Of a DNA stretch of 42,897 bases, positions 35,118-42,897 are shown in pieces (the stretch's first letter is position 1; each line of letters opens with the position of its first letter). The stretch spans positions 1 through 42,897 of the forward strand of contig JAIETR010000010.1 in assembly GCA_019745075.1 (NCBI GenBank), written 5' to 3'. Source of the stretch: Qipengyuania sp. Its GTDB lineage: Bacteria > Pseudomonadota > Alphaproteobacteria > Sphingomonadales > Sphingomonadaceae. A program made the position numbers and the translations under genes. The notes under the pieces were generated by a model. The model was not told where the DNA came from and did no database searches. It saw nothing but the letters and a program-made list of their open reading frames with translations.

Positions 35118-35842
35118 TCAGCGGACCGGGGAGGCCCACGTCTCGAGCCGATACCATTGCGTGAGGACGTATTTCTCGCCCTCCGCGACCGGCGTTCCCG
35201 CGTGGAGCATCGCCCGGTTGGGGCGTCCGGATCGATCCATGTTGTTCCACGCCACCAGGAGTCCGGGTTCGGGCTGGATGGCGAGGCCGAGCCGAGGAAA
35301 ATCGGTCGCGCCGCCGCGCTCGACCGCATTCAAATAGACCATCGCGGTCCATGTCCGTTGTCCTCCGCGCAGCCGTTCGCGCCGCCAGTGGTCGCGCTCG
35401 GGGTGGAAGTGGTCCGAATGGTGGCGATATTGCTCGCCCGCGCGGTAGCGCTGACCCTGCATCGGCTCGGCGTGGGCGCGATCGAGACCGAGCAGCGCGT
35501 CGATCCTCTCGCCCAGCTTATGCGCCGGGACGTTGTCACCAAAGTAGTGTGTCGAACTGGTTCGCAGGTCCGGCGCGCCTCTTTTCCCGCCGCCGTCGTG
35601 GAACAGCGTCGAGGGGCAAATCTCGCTGTCGATGGCGGCGATCAGCCCGCGGCATTCCCGCGGGGTCAGGAAGCCCGGAAGGGTGAAGAGGTCCGCCTTG
35701 TAACCGCCGCGCGGCTCGGCGCGCGGGTCCGCCAGCAATCGCGCGCGGACCGCCGCGCCGACCGCCGCGAGCCGGGTCGGATCGGCCTTCTCGTCCGCCG
35801 CCTTGCGTAAGCGCCCGGCCCGCAGAAGGCGCTCCAGCAGGC

Positions 35843-38515
<2,673 letters not shown>

Positions 38516-38618
38516 GCGCTGGGTCAATCCTTTTATCTGCTGCCGGGTGCACGCGGTTGAGCGCGGCGGATCGGCCATCGCCCTGCGCGCAAGCGGGCGG
38601 AAAATCAAGCTGGCGCGC

Positions 38619-39503
38619 CTACACCACCATCTGCTCGGGCTCCTTGCGGCGCGCCGCGAGCCAGCAGCCGAGCACGATCAGCGCGGTGCCGAGCACGGTC
38701 GTCACCGTCACCGCCTCGGCGAAGAACAGCCAGCCGAACAGGCTCGCCCACAGAAAGCCCGAATATTCCATCGGCACCAGCATCTGCGCCTCGGCGCGGG
38801 CATAGGCCCAGGCGAAGGCGACCATGCCGGTGACCGTCAGCAGTCCGGAGCCCAGGATCAGCAGCGCGGCCTCCCGATCAGGGATTCGCAGCAGCCACGG
38901 TGCCGCCAGCCCCAGCACCAGCGCGGCGACCCCGCTGTGAAACGCCGAAATTTCGAGCGGCTGGGCAAGCTGCGCCTGGTGCCGCGAAATGACGAGGTTG
39001 CCGGCGTAGAGCAGCGCCGAGAACAGGACCGCGGCGAGGCCCAGCAGGGCATCTTCGCCCATCGGCTCGCGGCCGACCTTGCCGCCAACGATCGCGAGCG
39101 TCCCGGCCAGGCCCAGCACCGCCGCGACGATCGCCTCGCGCCGAATGGTTTCGCCGAGGAAGATCGCCGCGAGATAGAGCGCCACCAGCGGGGCGATGAA
39201 GCTGATCGCGATGGTTTCGGCCAGCGGCAGCTTGGTCAGCGCGTAGAAGAAAGTCAGCGCCATGAAGCTGCCGCAGACGCCGCGCAGGACGTGGACCTTG
39301 AGCACCGCGCGCGAGGGCCAGCGCCCGCCCCGCGCGAGCCACAGGGGCGCGACCAGCGCGAGGCCGCACAGCGAGCGCAGGAAAGCGGCGCTGTAGGCGC
39401 CGACCGCCAGCGAGGCGCCCTTCATCAGCGCGTCCATCAGCGACAGCAGCGCCACGGCGCAAAGCGCCGAGAGGATCGGCAGAGGCAAGGCAGGGCGGCT
39501 CAT
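38619..39503 (-). CDS. EamA/DMT superfamily transporter
   Basis: 294 aa, about ten transmembrane helices in two EamA repeats. The first repeat includes [20 protein letters not shown] and [20 protein letters not shown], the second [15 protein letters not shown] and [21 protein letters not shown] exporters move amino acids or other small metabolites; the substrate is not predictable. It reads in the same direction as acnA and is divergent from the L,D-transpeptidase gene. Confidence 0.88.
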   Translation of the reverse strand: MSRPALPLPILSALCAVALLSLMDALMKGASLAVGAYSAAFLRSLCGLALVAPLWLARGGRWPSRAVLKVHVLRGVCGSFMALTFFYALTKLPLAETIAISFIAPLVALYLAAIFLGETIRREAIVAAVLGLAGTLAIVGGKVGREPMGEDALLGLAAVLFSALLYAGNLVISRHQAQLAQPLEISAFHSGVAALVLGLAAPWLLRIPDREAALLILGSGLLTVTGMVAFAWAYARAEAQMLVPMEYSGFLWASLFGWLFFAEAVTVTTVLGTALIVLGCWLAARRKEPEQMVV

Positions 39504-39602
39504 GCGCCGGCGCTAGAGTTCGGGCGACCGGGCGGCAACGAACAATTCACCGCTGCTTCAGGCGCGAAGGTGGAAATGAGGGCGCGAGAAGCATAGACAC
39601 AG

Positions 39603-39619
39603 GCCCGGAGCTTCCGGGC
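39603..39619 (+). promoter_or_regulatory. Leader hairpin before the first L,D-transpeptidase gene
   Basis: GCCCGGA (39603-39609), loop GCT, TCCGGGC (39613-39619). It is followed by the purine run GCAGGGGC and the GTG start at 39631, close enough to affect initiation. There is no T-run, so it is not a terminator. Confidence 0.45.
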
Positions 39620-39630
39620 AGGGGCAACTG

Positions 39631-41052
39631 GTGGATTCGATGGTTTTCAGGACGTTTCTTCTCGGCGCCGCGGCGGGCGTCATGCTTGTCGGCGGCACGG
39701 CGATGGCCCAGCAGGCCCCGCAGGACCTGTTGCCCCCGGCCGCTTCGGGACCGCGGAGCACGCCCGCCCCGCAGCCGTCCCAGACCGTCGATCAGGCGTT
39801 TGGCGACATCAAGGCCCAGCCCGGCGAGGTGGTCCAGGCGCTGCCGCCCCCGCCCAAGCCGATCCTCGCCCGCTGGAAACCCGCGCAGGCGCGCGAGCTG
39901 GTGAGCTTTGCCGAGGGCATCGCTGCGGAAGGGCTCGATCCGAAGGATTACAAGCTTGCCGAGCTCAGGGCCGCGATGGCGGCGGGCGAAGGCGAGGCGC
40001 TCGACACGGCCGCCAGCCTCACTTTCCAGTATCTCGTCGAGGATTTGCGCGACGGGCGCACCCCGATGGACGACCGCCGCCAATGGTTCGTGGTCGATCC
40101 CGACCCCGACCGCATGCCGACGCAGGTTTTGCTCGACCGCGCGGTTGGCGGCGAGGGCGCGGCCAAGGTGCTGGCGTCGCTCAACCCCGTCAATCCCGAT
40201 TACGCCAGGCTCAAGGCCGAGCTCGCCGCCGCGACCGACCCCGCGCGGCGCAAGCTGGTCCGCGCCAACATGGACCGCTGGCGCTGGCTGCCGCAGGCGC
40301 TCGGGCGTCACTACCTCGTGACGAACATCCCCGAGCAGAAGCTGCGGCTGACGGTGAACAATCGCATCATCAAGAGCTACCGCACCATCGTCGGCAAGCC
40401 CGGCCGCACCGCCACCCCGCAGCTCGCCGAGATGGTCGAGGCGGTGATCTACAACCCAACCTGGACGGTGCCGCAGTCGATCGTGAAGGGCGAGGGGCTG
40501 GGCGCCAAGGTGCTCGGCAACCCCGGCTGGGCGCGCGCCGCCGGATATAAGGGGACCAAGGGCGCGAACGGGGCGATCTACGTGGTCCAGCAGCCGGGAC
40601 CCGGCAATTCGCTCGGGCTGATGAAGCTCGACATGCCCAACGAGCACGCGATCTTCCTCCACGACACGCCGGCGCGCGGGTTGTTCGCGCAGGACAACCG
40701 CGCGCTCAGCCACGGCTGCATTCGGGTCGAGAACGCGCGCGAACTGGCGATGACGATGTCGATGCTCGGCAACATGAAGACCAAGGAGGACATCCCCGCC
40801 ATCCAGGCCGAGGTCTCGGAAATCACCGCGAGCGGCGAATACACCCGCTACGCGCTGACGAACCAGTGGCCGGTCTACCTCACCTATTTCACCATGGCCT
40901 CCGACGTCGATGGCCAGATGCGCAGCTTCGCCGACATCTACGGCCGCGACGCGCCGGTGCTGGCGAGCTTCGACCAGCCCCGCCAGGCCAACCGCGCCCG
41001 CAAGACCGACGAAGCGGTGGTCGAGATCGTGGACGATCTAAAAACGACTTGA
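39631..41052 (+). CDS. L,D-transpeptidase, YcbB/LdtD-like
   Basis: 473 aa from the GTG at 39631; an ATG at 39640 is an alternative. A signal peptide (residues 4-29, LLGAAAGVMLVGGTAMAQ) is followed by a Pro-rich segment (30-75), a peptidoglycan-binding-like region (RELVSFAEGIAAEGLDPKDY) and the YkuD catalytic domain with HDTPARGLFAQ and the active Cys in LSHGCIRVENAREL. Such enzymes make 3-3 crosslinks in peptidoglycan or attach proteins to it. It faces a second L,D-transpeptidase gene across a stable hairpin. Confidence 0.9.
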   Translation: MDSMVFRTFLLGAAAGVMLVGGTAMAQQAPQDLLPPAASGPRSTPAPQPSQTVDQAFGDIKAQPGEVVQALPPPPKPILARWKPAQARELVSFAEGIAAEGLDPKDYKLAELRAAMAAGEGEALDTAASLTFQYLVEDLRDGRTPMDDRRQWFVVDPDPDRMPTQVLLDRAVGGEGAAKVLASLNPVNPDYARLKAELAAATDPARRKLVRANMDRWRWLPQALGRHYLVTNIPEQKLRLTVNNRIIKSYRTIVGKPGRTATPQLAEMVEAVIYNPTWTVPQSIVKGEGLGAKVLGNPGWARAAGYKGTKGANGAIYVVQQPGPGNSLGLMKLDMPNEHAIFLHDTPARGLFAQDNRALSHGCIRVENARELAMTMSMLGNMKTKEDIPAIQAEVSEITASGEYTRYALTNQWPVYLTYFTMASDVDGQMRSFADIYGRDAPVLASFDQPRQANRARKTDEAVVEIVDDLKTT

Positions 41053-41078
41053 GGCACAGGCCCTGGCTTCCCATTGGG

Positions 41079-41145
41079 CCGTTCGTCCCGAGCGAAGTCG
41101 AGGGACCCGTTCGAGCGGGTCCCTCGACAAGCTCGGGACGAACGG
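41079..41145. terminator. Intergenic hairpin of the GAGCGAAGTCGA type between convergent genes
   Basis: CCGTTCGTCCCGAGC (41079-41093) pairs exactly with GCTCGGGACGAACGG (41131-41145). After an internal loop (GAAGT/ACAA), CGAGGGACCCG (41099-41109) pairs with CGGGTCCCTCG (41116-41126) around TTCGAG. It lies between the stops at 41052 and 41162, so it may terminate both genes although it lacks long T-runs. The same core appears broken at 30.5 kb, which marks it as a dispersed repeat. Confidence 0.8.
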
Positions 41146-41161
41146 GGCTGCGGGATCGGGT

Positions 41162-41872
41162 CTAATACACCCCCGGATTGGTCCGGTCGAAGGTGTTCTG
41201 GGGATAGGGCCGGACCAGCAATTCGGTCTGCGCCACCGGCGGCATCACGCGGCTGCCGTCCTCGGCGAGGCCGAGGCTGGCGGCGTAGAGCATCCGCCCG
41301 CCGGCGAGCTCGATCAGCGCGCGGTCGAACTGCTCGGGACCCATCGCGAAGCAGCCGTTCGACCGGCCGAGCTTGCCGTAGGTGGCGATGTGCTCGGGCC
41401 GGGCGTAGTCCGCCTGGTGCATCACGATCGCGCGCGGGAGGGCGTTGGAATTGCTGGGGTCCAGCCCCTCGAGCCGGATCGAGGTGCCGAATTTCCCGAC
41501 ATACCAGCTGCGCGTCATATAGGCGCCCTTGCTGGTGCAATGCGATCCCTCGAGGTTCGAATACCACTTGAGCCAGCCGTCGTGATCGGGATCCGAGCCG
41601 TCGCCGTGCGAAACGTGGAAGCTCTCGACGCGGTTGTTCACGAGATCGACGAAATGGAAGCGGGGTCTGGCGCTGTGAAGGCCGAAATCGGCGATCGCCA
41701 CCTTGTCGCGGTGCCACAGCTTCGCGCCCGCGCGCGCCACCTGTTCGCGCGCGATCGCCAGCAGCGCGGCGTCACGCGAGGCGGTGGGATTGACCTGCGC
41801 GAAGGCGCGCGCCGGCAGCGCCAGCGTTGCGGCGGCGGCAGCGCCATTGCGGAGGAGCTGGCGGCGGTTCAT
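41162..41872 (-). CDS. L,D-transpeptidase catalytic domain protein (YkuD_2 type)
   Basis: 236 aa from the ATG at 41872. The N-terminus NRRQLLRNGAAAAATLALPA is a twin-arginine-like signal, cleaved near ARAFAQ. The catalytic region VMHQADY and KLGRSNGCFAMGP carries the His and the Cys in the SxGC arrangement of the YkuD_2 family; the ligand region LEGLDPSNSN is typical. It probably modifies or crosslinks peptidoglycan. The aspartic protease gene ends 52 nt upstream on the same strand. It converges with the YcbB-like gene. Confidence 0.85.
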   Translation of the reverse strand: MNRRQLLRNGAAAAATLALPARAFAQVNPTASRDAALLAIAREQVARAGAKLWHRDKVAIADFGLHSARPRFHFVDLVNNRVESFHVSHGDGSDPDHDGWLKWYSNLEGSHCTSKGAYMTRSWYVGKFGTSIRLEGLDPSNSNALPRAIVMHQADYARPEHIATYGKLGRSNGCFAMGPEQFDRALIELAGGRMLYAASLGLAEDGSRVMPPVAQTELLVRPYPQNTFDRTNPGVY

Positions 41873-41924
41873 CGCGGTTATCCTATCAGCGACGGGCTTG
41901 TCGCGCCATGAACGCACACATCGC

Positions 41925-42452
41925 CTAGTCGCTCCCGAGCACCATCCGGTCCTTCTCGATCCGGACCGGCTCGACATCCTTGAGGAAGGACTGACCGAGC
42001 AGCGAGATCGGCAGGCCCTGCGGAATGACCACCGCGGCGACCCCGCGCGCCTCATGGCCGCCGAGCCGCACACGCTCGAGCGTGACCGCGACACCGCGCA
42101 CCGGCCCGCTCGCGCCCTGCGCAACCACCGTCAGCTGGCCGGGGTTCCACATCACCCCCGCTGCTCGCGCATCCTCGCCGGTAAGCGCGACCACGCTGGC
42201 GCCGGTATCGACAAGCATGGTGACCGGCCGCGTGCCGACCGTGACCGGCGCATAGAAGTGCCCGTCGCCGGCGCGGTGGAGCTCGGTCGGGCCCGCGGCT
42301 GGTGCAGGCGACGCACCGGGAGTGGGCGCGCGCTTCGATTCGACCGTTGCCCGGCTGGCCGCCGCCGCAACCACCGTCTCGGCCTCGCTCGCGGGGAACA
42401 GCGCGGCAACCGCGCCGATGGTGAGGGCGGCAAGGATCAGGGCGTCGCGCAT
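41925..42452 (-). CDS. Retropepsin-like aspartic protease, TIGR02281 type
   Basis: 175 aa. An N-terminal membrane segment (LILAALTIGAVAALFPA) and an Ala/Pro-rich linker (about 22-55) precede one aspartic protease domain: the catalytic triplet is VDTGASVVAL, with the family strand FYAPVTVGTRPVTML and the C-terminal LLGQSFLKDVEPVRIEKDRMVL. These single-domain clan AA proteases act as dimers and are periplasmic or membrane-bound. Its substrate is unknown. It lies 52 nt upstream of the L,D-transpeptidase gene and may be co-transcribed with it. Confidence 0.88.
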   Translation of the reverse strand: MRDALILAALTIGAVAALFPASEAETVVAAAASRATVESKRAPTPGASPAPAAGPTELHRAGDGHFYAPVTVGTRPVTMLVDTGASVVALTGEDARAAGVMWNPGQLTVVAQGASGPVRGVAVTLERVRLGGHEARGVAAVVIPQGLPISLLGQSFLKDVEPVRIEKDRMVLGSD

Positions 42453-42497
42453 CGCCCGTGGTTTAGCCGAGGCTTGCTTAAATCGGCGTAAAGCCGG

Positions 42498-42803
42498 CTA
42501 TTGGGCCTCCACCGGCCGGGGTTGGCCACGATCCCCTCCGAGCGAGGCATAGCCGTGGTGGATCGCGGTACCGGCCATCGTCGCCAGCAGCCCTACCACC
42601 AGCGAATCGAAAGCCATCAGCAGCCAAACGAGCGGATCGGCCGCGCCCATCGCCCAGCGGTGGTTCATCCAGTGGAGCCAGGCGAGCGGGGCCCAGGTCA
42701 GGGCGATGAACAGCACGATGCGCAGCGCCGGCAACCAGCCCCGAGTGAAAGCCACCCCAAGCGTGAGTGCTCCGTCGCCCGCCAGACCAGCTGCGATCAG
42801 CAC
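42498..42803 (-). CDS. Small membrane protein of unknown function
   Basis: 101 aa from a GTG at 42803. Three hydrophobic segments are visible: about 2-20, 25-45 (ALRIVLFIALTWAPLAWL) and 55-80 (PLVWLLMAFDSLVVGLLATMAG), with a polar C-terminus. No family is recognised. No good ribosome site precedes the GTG, and the start lies only 31 nt after the stop of the partial gene at the window edge, so the N-terminus may be truncated. Confidence 0.5.
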   Translation of the reverse strand: MLIAAGLAGDGALTLGVAFTRGWLPALRIVLFIALTWAPLAWLHWMNHRWAMGAADPLVWLLMAFDSLVVGLLATMAGTAIHHGYASLGGDRGQPRPVEAQ

Positions 42804-42834
42804 GAAGATGGGAAGCGTTGCTAGTCACCTGAAT

Positions 42835-42897
42835 CTAAAGTTCGCCACATAAGGTCAGGTCAGCCTTTTGACAGAAGCGTTTGACGGCGGCGAGGAT
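42835..42897 (-). CDS. 3' end of an unidentified gene (partial)
   Basis: Read on the minus strand from the window edge, 20 codons (ILAAVKRFCQKADLTLCGEL) end in TAG at 42835-42837. The segment has an amphipathic basic helix and two Cys and is in coding-like composition. I do not recognise the family with certainty; a transposase C-terminus is possible. Confidence 0.4.
   Translation of the reverse strand: MLAAVKRFCQKADLTLCGEL

Overview
The window is one continuous piece of a GC-rich (about two thirds G+C) alphaproteobacterial chromosome. The lineage is most probably Sphingomonadales (Sphingomonadaceae or Erythrobacteraceae). Support comes from the MipZ-type ParA ATPase, the PEPxxWA-CTERM sorting tail on a secreted protease, the UPF0262 gene, the neighbourhood mutM / ubiE-ubiB-coaBC-dut / rpsT-dnaA, and short intergenic hairpins of kinds common in sphingomonads. 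The assignment is inference from gene content; no rRNA or tRNA gene was found.

Layout. 1-1191: end of a probable exbB and two exbD genes (TonB/Tol energy transduction), closed by a terminator. 1222-6151: a ligase-associated DEXH helicase, a BON-domain stress protein and a Fic AMPylase in an A+T-richer patch. 6152-8663: the translationally coupled minus-strand operon mipZ - J-domain protein - phosphohexomutase, divergent from panC (8726). 9829-12828: a CoA-ester/aldehyde catabolic operon (alpha-methylacyl-CoA racemase, aldehyde dehydrogenase, MaoC hydratase). 12933-21007: ftsH, a small secreted protein, rpoZ, a cardiolipin-synthase-like PLD, dnaB, UPF0262, a GH25-fold protein without the expected acidic residues, and a DUF4136 lipoprotein. 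21008-22100: about 1.1 kb without a convincing gene, rich in repeats and RNA-like stems. 22101-27134: ubiE-ubiB-coaBC-dut (ubiquinone, CoA and dUTP metabolism) on the minus strand. 27192-30470: mutM, rpsT, dnaA. 30681-33689: ruvA and ruvB, separated by a small membrane protein, a decayed doxX and a parDE toxin-antitoxin pair whose toxin stop overlaps the ruvB start. 33750-39503: PEP-CTERM trypsin-like protease, 2OG-Fe(II) oxygenase, aconitase and an EamA transporter. 39631-42452: two convergent L,D-transpeptidases of different families and a retropepsin-like aspartic protease. 42498-42897: a small membrane protein and the 3' end of an unidentified gene.

Most coding genes are housekeeping. The unusual material lies between genes. 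At least six long imperfect inverted repeats fall into two related families (TCACACAAAG type and CGCAGAG type). Their arms are made of phased 8- or 9-bp units, and several copies share the internal mini-hairpin GCGGCTTCGCCGC. A third GC-rich inverted repeat supplies the apparent ribosome binding site of ubiB. The gene-free block at 21.25-21.87 kb has a promoter-like start, nested stems and an intrinsic terminator, and is the best candidate here for an undescribed structured RNA. Other points worth checking are the toxin-antitoxin insertion that splits ruvAB, the very long CoaBC linker, mosaic base composition inside dnaB, and the GH25-like protein lacking its catalytic acids.
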